DNA from: Nocardioides sp.
GTDB taxonomy: Bacteria > Actinomycetota > Actinomycetes > Propionibacteriales > Nocardioidaceae
Direction of reading: 5' to 3'
NCBI GenBank assembly: GCA_029264225.1
Contig: JARICB010000277.1
Location: 1-18,852, forward strand
DNA length: 18,852 nucleotides
Positions 6,603 to 16,306 of this stretch are shown piece by piece. Position 1 is the stretch's first letter. Every line of letters starts with the position of its first letter. A program made the translations under genes and the position numbers. The notes beneath the pieces were generated by a model, which was not told the DNA's origin, did no database searches, and worked only from the letters and a program-made list of their open reading frames with translations.

Positions 6603-6877
6603 GTCATCACCTCCCCGGTTGCGCTTCGACATGACCCGACCCATCACACCGGCGCGGCGTGACTCCTGCGTGACAAGACCCACGGAGCCGGGACGACCGG
6701 GGGACGATCATTTTCAGCGACGGAGTGCATCCCCCATCTTGGGGACGTCCGTCCCTTTCGTCGGTCCGGCGCCAATGGTTCTCCTACGTTGGTCGGTGGC
6801 TTTCCGGACAGGTCCTGCGACGGGCCCAATGTCAGGAACCCCCAGGCCATCCGGGAAGGATCTACGGGGAGGCGTAG
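6603..6877. promoter_or_regulatory. Divergent control region between the peptide operon and the SARP gene
   Basis: These 275 bp must contain the promoters for both divergent operons. GGGACGA occurs twice, at 6690-6696 and 6701-6707, exactly 11 bp apart, the spacing typical of SARP heptamer direct repeats. A partial third copy (CCCACGG at 6679-6685) keeps the register. A small inverted repeat CCCCA-tct-TGGGG lies at 6732-6744, and GGGAC-n4-GTCCC at 6742-6755. I cannot point to a clear -10 hexamer on either strand, so the site assignments remain tentative. Confidence 0.45.
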
Positions 6878-6878
6878 A
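6861..6878 (+). promoter_or_regulatory. Ribosome-binding site of the SARP gene inside a hairpin loop
   Basis: TCTACG (6861-6866) and CGTAGA (6873-6878) are perfect complements flanking the loop GGGAGG, which is the Shine-Dalgarno site of the regulator. The 3' arm runs into the A of the ATG. The folded form would partly occlude the start codon. The stem is only 6 bp, so the effect could be weak. Confidence 0.5.
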
Positions 6879-7702
6879 TGCCAGAGCACGGGCAACCGCA
6901 CCAGGTCGGCGCCAGACTGCGCCTGCTGGGTCTGTGGCGCCTGACCCACAACGACAACGACATCCACCTCGATCACCGCGAACAGCGCCTGACCGCGCTG
7001 CTGGGGCTGAACGGGCGACGGATGCGGCTCCAGGTGGCCGGGACACTGTGGCCCGAGAGCACCGACGAACGTGCGCTGGCGAGCCTGCGCCGGGCCGTCC
7101 TGCACACGCAACGGCGCAGCCCTGGAGTGTTGGTGGCGGACCGGACGACGGTAGGGCTTGACCCGGCGGTCCAGGTAGATCTCGACGAATTCAAGGAGTC
7201 GGCCAGGACGATCACGCACGACACTCGTAAGGGCGTCGGGAGCCGGGCTGCGGCGATCCTGGAGAGTGACACGCTGCTGCCGGGCTGGTACGACGATTGG
7301 CTGGTCCTGGAGCGGGAACGACTCGAGCAGCTGCGTCTACGAGCGCTCGAGCGGCTCGCTCGCCATGCCCTGGAACAAGGTGACCTGGACCTCGCGATCG
7401 AAGCCGCCACTGCGGCCAAGAGGGTCGAACCGCTGCTCGAGCCAGCCCGCGAAATCTCTATTCGGGCCCACCTGGCACAGGGGAACCTGCTCGGCGCGGC
7501 CCGCGAGTTCCACAACTACCGCGACTCGCTCTGGTCGGAGCTGGGGGTGGCACCTTCCACTGTCCTGCACGATCTCGTCGCGCCGGCGCTGCGGGCCGGG
7601 ACCGGCATTCCGGGGCCTGCCTTTGCGCCTGGGGCGCCTCTTCCGCGACGTACTGGCACCGCTGCGACGACGGCCGTCCGGCGACGTGAGGACCGGTCGT
7701 GA
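6878..7702 (+). CDS. SARP/BTAD-family transcriptional regulator
   Basis: This 274-aa regulator has an OmpR-like winged-helix DNA-binding region at about residues 12-98 (LRLLGLWRL, TLWPESTDERALASLRRAV, VGLDP). A bacterial transcriptional activator domain made of TPR-like helices follows at about 100-245 (GWYDDWLVLERERLEQLRLRALERLA, written here in pieces as GWYDDWL and LERERLEQLRLRALERL). SARP proteins activate neighbouring biosynthetic or secretion clusters by binding direct repeats. The ATG at 6878 has GGGAGG 5 nt upstream, held in a hairpin loop. The gene heads the plus-strand operon, overlaps the next gene by GTGA, and is divergent from the peptide operon, which makes that operon the natural target. 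The C-terminus after about 245 is a low-complexity Pro/Ala/Thr/Arg tail with no ATPase domain, as in small SARPs. Confidence 0.88.
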   Translation: MPEHGQPHQVGARLRLLGLWRLTHNDNDIHLDHREQRLTALLGLNGRRMRLQVAGTLWPESTDERALASLRRAVLHTQRRSPGVLVADRTTVGLDPAVQVDLDEFKESARTITHDTRKGVGSRAAAILESDTLLPGWYDDWLVLERERLEQLRLRALERLARHALEQGDLDLAIEAATAAKRVEPLLEPAREISIRAHLAQGNLLGAAREFHNYRDSLWSELGVAPSTVLHDLVAPALRAGTGIPGPAFAPGAPLPRRTGTAATTAVRRREDRS

Positions 7703-8721
7703 ACCGCGCTCTGGCCCGCGCAGATGGCACCGGCACTCTCTGGCTCGATGGGGCCGCGCACGGTCCGGAGGTGTCGGTCTCCGAGCACGACCGGCAGGAA
7801 GCCCTGAGGGTCCTGCTGCTCCTCGCCGGACAGGCGGCCCATCGGGCGGGTGCCGCCCTTCCGGTGACCACCTTGGCCGACGACGGCGCCATCGAGGCGC
7901 ACTTCGTGGTGCAGCCCGATGGCACCCACTTCACGATGGCGCCGTTCGTACCACTCCGGCCCAACGTCGACGCGAAGCTGGCGCCGTCGCTGAAGCCGAA
8001 TCGCCCTCGTCGATTCACGACCGTGTTCGTACTGCTCACCCTGACGGGCGTCGGCCTGGCCGGGGTCGGTCTCACTACCCTCGCCGGAGATCGCGGGGCG
8101 CCCGAACGGGGCACGGTCGAGCAGTCGCGCTCCCTCACGCACGCCCGGCCAGCAGCGCCGAGCGAGACACCCGCTGGAGGGAACGCTGGCGGGCTGATCG
8201 ACGCCCACGCTGTCAGCACCACACCGGGGCAGCTCACGATCCACGTCGTTTCCAGCGGTAGTCCCGGCACATTGGTGCTTGTGGTCGTGCACGGGCTCAC
8301 CACCATCACGAGGCATCCGCGGCCGACCACCGGCGTCGGTCGCTACGTCGCGCAGTTCCCTCGGCTCGAGCCGGGCCGTTGGAGCTGGGAGGTGCGCGCG
8401 AGGTACGCCGTCGGCGTGCGCGGGTCAGTTCTCGTGACCGCACCCGCACCTCCCCGACGGGTCGCGACATCGGTGCCGCCGAGCCCACCTCGCCCGGCCG
8501 CTATCCCTTCATCCACCCCGGCACCTACCCGCCCGCCTCCCCGCCCGTCCGGTCAGCCGACCCCCGGCCCTGCCTCCGCGCCGCCCAGCCAGCCAGCATC
8601 CTCGCCGGTGCCCTCGCCGAAACCTCCACCAATCAGCCGGCCGCCGAGCCAGCCCACCGACCCCGACTCGGGTCCACCCCCCACACCCCATGGCCGCGTC
8701 GACCCCGGAGGCCCACGATGA
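7699..8721 (+). CDS. Single-pass membrane protein with Pro-rich extracellular tail
   Basis: I do not recognise this 340-aa protein. Residues 1-100 look like a small cytoplasmic domain (helix DRQEALRVLLLLAGQAA, strands around VVQPDGTHFTM). One transmembrane helix spans about 107-129 (TVFVLLTLTGVGLAGVGLTTL) after the basic KPNRPRR, giving an N-in topology. Outside there is a linker, then a beta-sandwich-like domain at about 165-250 (LTIHVVSS, VAQFPRLEPGRWSWEVRA). The last 85 residues are Pro/Ser/Thr-rich, resembling a cell-wall spacer. The GTG start at 7699 overlaps the SARP stop and has GAGGA 6 nt upstream. The stop overlaps the adhesin start (ATGA). A role anchoring or presenting the next gene product, or in signalling to the SARP, is possible but unproven. 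Confidence 0.85.
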   Translation: MNRALARADGTGTLWLDGAAHGPEVSVSEHDRQEALRVLLLLAGQAAHRAGAALPVTTLADDGAIEAHFVVQPDGTHFTMAPFVPLRPNVDAKLAPSLKPNRPRRFTTVFVLLTLTGVGLAGVGLTTLAGDRGAPERGTVEQSRSLTHARPAAPSETPAGGNAGGLIDAHAVSTTPGQLTIHVVSSGSPGTLVLVVVHGLTTITRHPRPTTGVGRYVAQFPRLEPGRWSWEVRARYAVGVRGSVLVTAPAPPRRVATSVPPSPPRPAAIPSSTPAPTRPPPRPSGQPTPGPASAPPSQPASSPVPSPKPPPISRPPSQPTDPDSGPPPTPHGRVDPGGPR

Positions 8722-10291
8722 TCCAGCCAACGGTCGCCCGTCGACGCACCTCGACGCCCACCGACCGACGCGGCCAGCCCCGAGTCGTGGCTACCTTCGT
8801 CTGTACCGCCGCTCTGGCCCTCGCCTGTGTGCCGCCCGGTGACGCGACAGCGGCGAGCCCGCCGGGTTACCGCCCGCACACGAGTCTCAGCGCCGCGGAC
8901 CGGGGCCGCCCCCAGGCCGGCTTCCGGATCCGACCCACGGAGCGGGCCGCGGGGGGCTGGATCGGCGGACGAGTGCTCGGCGGTGACGTGGTCTACCGCA
9001 TCGAACCGCGGGCCCATGACCGGCGGAGCCGCTACCAGTCGACGATCGCAGTGGACCATCTCGACGGTCCCCGGCAGCCCGCGCCGCGCGCCGTGGCCCG
9101 GGCTGCGTGGGTGCTGTCGAAGTACGGCGCCTACGACCAAGACATCCAGGCCGCGGCCGTCGATGCGGTGACCTACCACCTCCTGGTGGGCGGCCGGTGG
9201 CGGATCGGTCGCCGTGCGGGCAGCGCCCGGATCAGGCAGACCGGCCCGGATCGGCGTTACGTCAGGTCCTACGCCCGGATCATGCTCGCGAAGTCGCAGG
9301 AGCAGGCCGGGCCCTACCGGGTCAGCCTCGATGCGGGCGCACCGGCCGCAGCCAGCACTTCCGCCCGCGTCTCCGCGTCGGTCGTCGCCACGCACACGGC
9401 TGCGCCACTGAGTGAAGTGCCCGTCACCTTCCAGGCACCAGGCTCGGAGCCCGTAACGGCCTACACCGATCGCGTGGGCACCGCAGAGGTCTTCCTTCCC
9501 GTGCTGGTCGGCGCCACCCATGTCACGGCCACGGTCGCGTCGGTGCCGTCCTGGCGGCTTCAGGTGCGCCGGGCTGCACGGCGGGGCGCCTCGGACGTCG
9601 CAGTGGCCGGGACGAAGACCACGCTCACCTCGAGCGGCCTTCTCGAAGGAGTCGGCGAGCAGAGCGTGAGCATCGCGGCGACCGCGCCCGTGACTCTCAC
9701 CTCGGAGCCGCTGGGGGCGACGGTGAGCCTCAGCGGTGGATCCGGTGCCCGGGACGTGCGGATACGTCTCCACGGGCCGAGTGCCACGGCCGCCGACGCG
9801 TGTGGCGCCGTGGCACGACTCGATACCGCCACGACCTGGGCCGAGGGCAGCCATCCGGTGCCCGCGTTCACACCCTCCTCGACCGGCTCGGGCTACTACG
9901 CGTGGTCGGTGAATGCCGGCGCGAACCGCTACACCAACGCGGCCGTGGCGTGTGGGCCCCCGGTGCGCGTGCAACGGCAGGGAACCCTGACCAACCTCAG
10001 TTGGACACCGTTCGACGCGACGAGTGGGTCCCTCAAGGTGACGCTCGGTGGGTTCGATCGCGCCGAGAACCATCGCCTCACGTTCGAGCTCTTTGGCCCA
10101 TTCCCCGCAGGGCAGCCCGGTCGCTGTGACGCAGCCGCCGCTGCCGCTTCGGACTTCTCCGTCGACGGCAACGGGTCACCGACCTCGGGTCTCTTCACCG
10201 TGCAGACGGGCTACACCTACGCCGCCCGCGCACGCCTCGCCGAGGGCGAATTCGTGCGCGGCGCCGCAGGCGGCTGTCTGGTCTTCGGCAG

Positions 10292-10295
<4 letters not shown>
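8718..10295 (+). CDS. Secreted multidomain adhesin-like protein (TQXA/VaFE-like modules)
   Basis: This is a 525-aa protein starting at the ATG at 8718 (GGAGG 6 nt upstream). A longer reading frame upstream is only a shadow of the preceding gene. A basic start (TDRRGQPR) and hydrophobic stretch (VVATFVCTAALALACV) form a signal peptide. Residues about 125-200 form a helical module (WVLSKYGAYDQDIQAAAVDAVTYHLL, here seen as WVLSKYG, AAAVDAVTYHLL and later AGPY) resembling the helical part of TQXA-type surface proteins, but the thioester Cys is absent. A beta domain follows at about 215-285. Two C-terminal repeats then begin LHGPS (351) and LFGPF (458), with Cys pairs 362/412 and 470/520. Both pairs are 50 residues apart and the repeats have a 108-residue period, as in actinobacterial VaFE-type repeats. 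No LPXTG motif or C-terminal membrane helix is present, so it is released or held non-covalently. Confidence 0.85.
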
Positions 10296-12080
<1,785 letters not shown>

Positions 12081-12199
12081 GGAAACCTCCGGTGAAGGTT
12101 GACTCGGTGGGCCTCAGGGCACGGTCGGCGACGATGGCGGCCTGCCCGGAGGCGATCGGGACAACCCTGCGCTCGCCACGTTTCGTCGTAGGCCACCGC

Positions 12200-12219
12200 G
12201 TGTTGCGAACACGCAACAC
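12200..12219. promoter_or_regulatory. Perfect 8-bp inverted repeat upstream of amt
   Basis: GTGTTGCG, four bases AACA, then CGCAACAC: a 20-bp palindrome 120 bp upstream of the amt start and 57 bp upstream of the divergent glycosyltransferase gene. It could be an operator for a dimeric regulator controlling either side. A clean GlnR box is not visible nearby; only an isolated GAAAC half-site (minus strand, 12180-12184) is. Confidence 0.5.
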
Positions 12220-12262
12220 CCTGACCCCGTGGGTTACGTCCGCGTGAACAGCATGACCTCAG

Positions 12263-12276
12263 TACACTCGCCACCA
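12263..12276 (+). promoter_or_regulatory. Candidate leaderless promoter -10 element for the glycosyltransferase operon
   Basis: TACACT at 12263-12268 fits the actinobacterial TAnnnT -10 consensus and ends 7 nt before the ATG at 12276. No Shine-Dalgarno sequence precedes that ATG. Together this suggests transcription starting at the A of the start codon. No good -35 is visible. Confidence 0.55.
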
Positions 12277-13304
12277 TGACCGGAAGCAGCGCCGATCGAC
12301 CGGCGCGCACCGGCGTCGTACTCGTCAATCACGACAGCGCCGAGGACACCGTCGGCTGCATCGCCTCGTTGGAGGCCTCACTCGATCTCGACATGGATGT
12401 CGTCGTGGTCGACAACTCCGATTCCGCGGAGTCGTTTCAGGCGCTGCGCGACTTGGTGGGCGACCGAGCGGTCGTGCTCTCCAGTGGCGCCAACCTGGGC
12501 TACGCGGGTGGCAGCAATGTCGGCATCACCCACTGCCTCGAGCGCGGCAACGCCTACGTGTGGTTGCTCAATCCCGATACTCGGGTCGAGCCCGAGACCC
12601 TCCCCCGCCTGCTGGAGTTGCTCGACACGGTGCCCGACTGCGGGACCGTCGGACCGCGGATCGTGCACCCGGCACAGGCCGGCGCAAGCGAGTCGATCTG
12701 GTTCGACGGCGGCATCGTGGACGAGACGAAGGCCGGCGAGACCCGGCATCTCCATCAGGGCCGCCGAGTCGATGAGGTGCCCGCGCCACGGGCCCTCGAC
12801 GTCGACTACGTCACGGGCGCCTCCCTGCTGACCCGGCGCACCGTGCTGGAGACGGTCGGACTGCTGCCCGAGGACTATTTCCTCTACTTCGAGGAGACAC
12901 ACTGGTGCCGAGACGTACGTCGCACCGGTTGGCGGGTGATGGTGCAGCAGGAAGCCAGGATGGTCCACCATCAACGCTCCACCGGCCTGATGCCCTCGCC
13001 GTACCACCTCTACTACATGACCCGGAACCGCTACCTCTTCACCGAACGGGCCCTCGGCCTCGACGGCGAGACCGCGCTCCTGCAACTTCAGGGCAAGTGG
13101 CTGCGCAACTGGCGGCGCAAGGTGAGCCAGCACGCCCCGGACTGGCTCGACGAGTTCGACTCGCTGGTCGAACGAGCAGCCCAGGACGCCCGTGCAGGTC
13201 GCGATGGACGCAATGATGAGGTGTCCCATGTGCCGTGGCCGGCCGACACGAGCAGGCCCGACAGTGCCGAAGGCCCGACAAGTCGAAGTGAGGTGGCCAC
13301 CTGA
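12276..13304 (+). CDS. Family 2 glycosyltransferase (rhamnosyltransferase-like)
   Basis: This is a 342-aa cytoplasmic GT2 enzyme that transfers a nucleotide-activated sugar to a growing surface glycan. It has the GT-A fold markers in order: VVLVNHDS at 14-21, VVVVDNSDS at 42-50, GANLGYAGGSNVGI at 71-84, and the metal-binding DxD equivalent in LLNPDTRV at 97-104. It also has VTGASLLTRR near 179-188 and an acidic catalytic region LPEDYFLYFEETHW near 197-210, as in RhlC/WbbL-type rhamnosyltransferases. The C-terminal 45 residues are hydrophilic and low-complexity. There is no Shine-Dalgarno site and it appears to be leaderless. Its stop overlaps the next start by one base (TGATG). The acceptor and sugar cannot be told from sequence. 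Confidence 0.9.
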   Translation: MTGSSADRPARTGVVLVNHDSAEDTVGCIASLEASLDLDMDVVVVDNSDSAESFQALRDLVGDRAVVLSSGANLGYAGGSNVGITHCLERGNAYVWLLNPDTRVEPETLPRLLELLDTVPDCGTVGPRIVHPAQAGASESIWFDGGIVDETKAGETRHLHQGRRVDEVPAPRALDVDYVTGASLLTRRTVLETVGLLPEDYFLYFEETHWCRDVRRTGWRVMVQQEARMVHHQRSTGLMPSPYHLYYMTRNRYLFTERALGLDGETALLQLQGKWLRNWRRKVSQHAPDWLDEFDSLVERAAQDARAGRDGRNDEVSHVPWPADTSRPDSAEGPTSRSEVAT

Positions 13305-14146
13305 TGACGGTCAAGGGACGAGATGAGGTCGCTGCCCTCATCGACCGCACCCTCGCAGGTGGTCCACGTGTGCTGCACATCGCTCATTCACCCTCACCGG
13401 TGCCGACCCGTCTCGCCCAGGAGCACGACCGTGAGGTCGAATGTCTGCGCTGGCCGGCGACCATCGATCCCGACGACCACTGGGGCCTCGAGGTCGGTCG
13501 CCGCGACAGCGACAACGAGTGGGCGCAGCCTTTCCTGGTGGCGCCTGTCGACGTGGTGGTCGTGGAGGGTGTCCTCGACAGCAGCCGCGACGCCGACCTG
13601 TTCTTCCGCACCCTGGGTTCGGGCGCGCTTGTTCCTGGAGCACTGGTGGTGGTCTCCGGTGTGCGCGACCTCACTGCCCCGATCGCCTCGGCCGGTTTCA
13701 CGCTGGAGTCAGACTCCACCACGACGCTCGCTGACGGCCGCCACATCACCGTCGCCCGGTTCCCCTCCTTCACCACTGCCCAACCTCATCCCATGGCCGA
13801 CGAGGCCAGCGCTGCCGAAAGTCGTCGACTCGCGCACGAACTCGAGCGCACGCGTGAACTGCTGGCTCGCGAGCGCGCGACGATCGCCCGGGAGATGCAG
13901 CTCGGCAAGGACGAACTGCTGGCCATGGACCGGCAGATCAACGAGCTTCAGGAACGGCTCCAACGGCTGCGCCACAAGAACGTGCTGCTGCGCACCCGCG
14001 TCGCCCAGGTCTCCCGCGAACGCGATCTGATCCAGACCCACATCAGCTCCCTCGAGGAGGAACTGTTTCTGGTCCGCGACTCGAGAGCCGTGCGCGCCGT
14101 GGCCTCCGTCGTGGCGCGGGCCCGTCGCCGACGGGACGCGCCATGA
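13304..14146 (+). CDS. Methyltransferase-like protein with C-terminal coiled coil
   Basis: This 280-aa protein has two parts. Residues about 15-160 resemble a class I SAM-methyltransferase-like alpha/beta fold (RVLHIAH, VDVVVVEGVLD, GALVPGALVVVSGV, ITVARFPSF), but the usual GxGxG SAM loop is not evident; HSPSP follows strand 1, so catalysis is doubtful. Residues about 168-258 are a long charged coiled coil (heptads in RRLAHELERTRELLARERATI, seen as ELERTRELL, INELQERLQRLRHKNVLLRT and SLEEELFLV), followed by a basic tail. Proteins combining such domains occur in polysaccharide clusters as scaffolds or chain-length controllers. It is tightly packed between glycosyltransferase genes, with a 1-bp overlap upstream and a 4-bp ATGA overlap downstream. 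The function is unassigned. Confidence 0.8.
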   Translation: MTVKGRDEVAALIDRTLAGGPRVLHIAHSPSPVPTRLAQEHDREVECLRWPATIDPDDHWGLEVGRRDSDNEWAQPFLVAPVDVVVVEGVLDSSRDADLFFRTLGSGALVPGALVVVSGVRDLTAPIASAGFTLESDSTTTLADGRHITVARFPSFTTAQPHPMADEASAAESRRLAHELERTRELLARERATIAREMQLGKDELLAMDRQINELQERLQRLRHKNVLLRTRVAQVSRERDLIQTHISSLEEELFLVRDSRAVRAVASVVARARRRRDAP

Positions 14147-16302
14147 GTTCACTCGACGGGAACGACACCGACGATCTCTCGCTCACCGACCGCCGTCGCG
14201 CTGCCTACCGGCAACTGATCGATGGTGAGCGCGCCACCGGCGATGGCGAATGCGTCACGTTCCTGGTGCATTCGGTTGATCTTCGCCACGCCGCACCCGA
14301 CCTGATCGCGGCGGCCGGCCTGGGGTTGGCCCTGACCGATCGCGGCTACGGCGTCCGGCTGGTGCCACGACACCGCTGGCACCTCGGCGGCCCCGCCGAC
14401 ATCTGGATCGCCACCACACCCGACGTGGACCCGTCACTGGCTCCGATAGGCGCGTGGTGCGTGGCCTGGGCCCACAGCGACATCGAGACGTGGGCCGACC
14501 TCGATCACCTTCGCGCGTTCGACCAGGTCCTGGTCGGTTCCGAGGTGGCCAGCAGCACCCTTGCCGTCACCGAGGCACGCCAGGTCCAGGTGCTGCGCAA
14601 CGCCGCCGACGCCGAGCTGTTCTCCCCACCGGACGCCGACGAGGCAGACCTGCGCGAGGGGGTGGTCAGTCTCGGCGTCAACGCCGACCGTGGCCGCACG
14701 ATCGAACCGCTGATCAACGACTTGCGCCTGACGGTGCCGTTGACGGTCTACGCCGAGCCCTTGCGCACCATGCGTTCGAGCCTGTTGGGTCGGCTGCAGG
14801 AGCCCGTGGCGTGGCTGCGGGCCAGCGAGGTGCTGACCCGGGCCCAGCTGAGCGTGGTCGAGATGGCGGCGTCCGCCCAGGGCAGCGCGACACTGGCCGC
14901 CCATGTCTTCGAAGCCATCGCCTGCGGGGCGCTGCCGATCCTCAACTCCCGCCTCGGCGCCATCGAATGCGGCCTCGACCTGCCGTCGTACCGCACCTCC
15001 GAGGAGCTCGGCGAGCAGATCGAGTCACTCCTCGCCGACCCGCTCGACATCGCCGCCCGAGCAGCCAGTCTGCGCGAGCGCGTGCTGCGCGACCACACCT
15101 GGGACGTCCGGGCCCGCGAGTTCGAGGACGCTGTGGGCGCGGCCCGCGCAGCTCGCCGCTCCAGCCAGGGCGACCTCGCGGAGCCACCGCAGCGGGCCCT
15201 GCACTACTTCCCCGACTACAACCGGGCCAACCCCTACCAGGGGATGCTGTTCGCAGGACTCGGGGCAGTCGACGCCTATCCGGTCGCGGTGACCGACGTC
15301 ATCGAGCATCTCCAGACCCGTGCCGTTGCCGCGGTGCCCGGCATCCTGAACATCCACTGGACCACGCCGATCCTGCAGTACGCCGACGGACCGTTCCGGG
15401 CGGCCATCGAGCTCGACCGGTTCAGCGCCGCCCTGCATCAGTTCCGCGCGGCCGGCGGCCGACTCGTCTGGACCCTGCACAACGTGCTGCCCCACGAGGC
15501 GCGCCACGTGTGGGCCGAGACCCAACTCGCGCAACTCATGGCCGATCGTGCCGACGCCATCCATGCGCTCTCCGAGATCACCGCACGGCAGGCCTCCGAA
15601 GTGTTGCGCCTCGACCCACGCCGAGTGGTCGTGATCGAGCACTCCAGCTATATCGGCTGCTACCCGCAGTGGATCAGCCGGCAGGCGGCTCGCCGGCAGT
15701 TGTGCCTGGCCGATACCGACCGGGTACTGGTCGCGCTCGGCGGTATTCGGCCCTACAAGGGGCTGGGCCGACTGCTCGACGTCTTCCACGAGTTGGCCGA
15801 GGAAGACCCCAGCCTGCGGCTCCTGGTCGCCGGCAAACCGGCCCAGACCCAGGAGACGGCCGGCCTCAAGCGCCGCTGCGAGCAGTCACCCCGGGTCATC
15901 TCGGAGTTCTCGCACGTGCCCGACGACCAGCTCCAGGTCTGGTTCGGCGCCGCAGACCTTGCTGTGCTCCCCTACTCGCGCATTCTCAACTCCGGCGTGT
16001 TCTGGCTCGCGCACACCTTCGGGCTACCCATCGTCGGGCCACGCACGGGCGCTCTGCTCGACCTGGCCGACGAGCCCCACGTGCGCCTGTTCAACCCGCG
16101 CGACGACCGCTCCCTCAAGGAGACCCTGCGTTCGACGATCAGCGAGCTCGTCTACGACGACGAGCAGGCCAGACAGGCCCGCGCCGCTTCGTTCCGTGCG
16201 GCCCAGGCTCGGCCGCCGCACCGCATGGCCGAGGACTTCGCCCAGTTCATCGAGCCGCTGCTCACTACCCAGGACCGATCAGCACGCCGAGCGGCCGGGT
16301 GA
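14143..16302 (+). CDS. Tandem glycosyltransferase (CgeB-like + GT4-like)
   Basis: This 719-aa protein carries two GT-B glycosyltransferase modules. The first (about 35-335) is CgeB-like: FDQVLVGSE at 126-134, LRNAADAELFSP at 151-162, and the nucleotide-sugar site FEAIACGALPILNSR at 256-270. The second (about 350-705) begins ALHYFPDYNRANPYQ, then has NIHW near 403, WTLHNVLPHEARH near 450, GGIRPYKGLGRL near 545, LLVAGKP near 575 and PYSRILNSGVFWLAHTFGLP near 607-626. The usual GT4 E-x7-E is not intact, since the first position is Asn/Ser. The start is fixed by the ATGA overlap with the preceding gene. The fusion suggests two consecutive transfers on one surface glycan. Acceptor and donors are unknown. 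Confidence 0.88.
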   Translation: MSSLDGNDTDDLSLTDRRRAAYRQLIDGERATGDGECVTFLVHSVDLRHAAPDLIAAAGLGLALTDRGYGVRLVPRHRWHLGGPADIWIATTPDVDPSLAPIGAWCVAWAHSDIETWADLDHLRAFDQVLVGSEVASSTLAVTEARQVQVLRNAADAELFSPPDADEADLREGVVSLGVNADRGRTIEPLINDLRLTVPLTVYAEPLRTMRSSLLGRLQEPVAWLRASEVLTRAQLSVVEMAASAQGSATLAAHVFEAIACGALPILNSRLGAIECGLDLPSYRTSEELGEQIESLLADPLDIAARAASLRERVLRDHTWDVRAREFEDAVGAARAARRSSQGDLAEPPQRALHYFPDYNRANPYQGMLFAGLGAVDAYPVAVTDVIEHLQTRAVAAVPGILNIHWTTPILQYADGPFRAAIELDRFSAALHQFRAAGGRLVWTLHNVLPHEARHVWAETQLAQLMADRADAIHALSEITARQASEVLRLDPRRVVVIEHSSYIGCYPQWISRQAARRQLCLADTDRVLVALGGIRPYKGLGRLLDVFHELAEEDPSLRLLVAGKPAQTQETAGLKRRCEQSPRVISEFSHVPDDQLQVWFGAADLAVLPYSRILNSGVFWLAHTFGLPIVGPRTGALLDLADEPHVRLFNPRDDRSLKETLRSTISELVYDDEQARQARAASFRAAQARPPHRMAEDFAQFIEPLLTTQDRSARRAAG

Positions 16303-16306
16303 TCGC

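Noticed and set aside
8379..8717. N-terminal extension of the adhesin-like protein
   Set aside because: It overlaps the Pro-rich tail of the preceding gene in another frame. The ATG at 8718 has a good ribosome site, an ATGA overlap and leads into a signal peptide.
8820..8835. Possible lipobox (ALAC) in the adhesin-like signal peptide
   Set aside because: The residues before Cys36 do not fit the lipobox at -3 and -2, and a later signal peptidase I site fits better.
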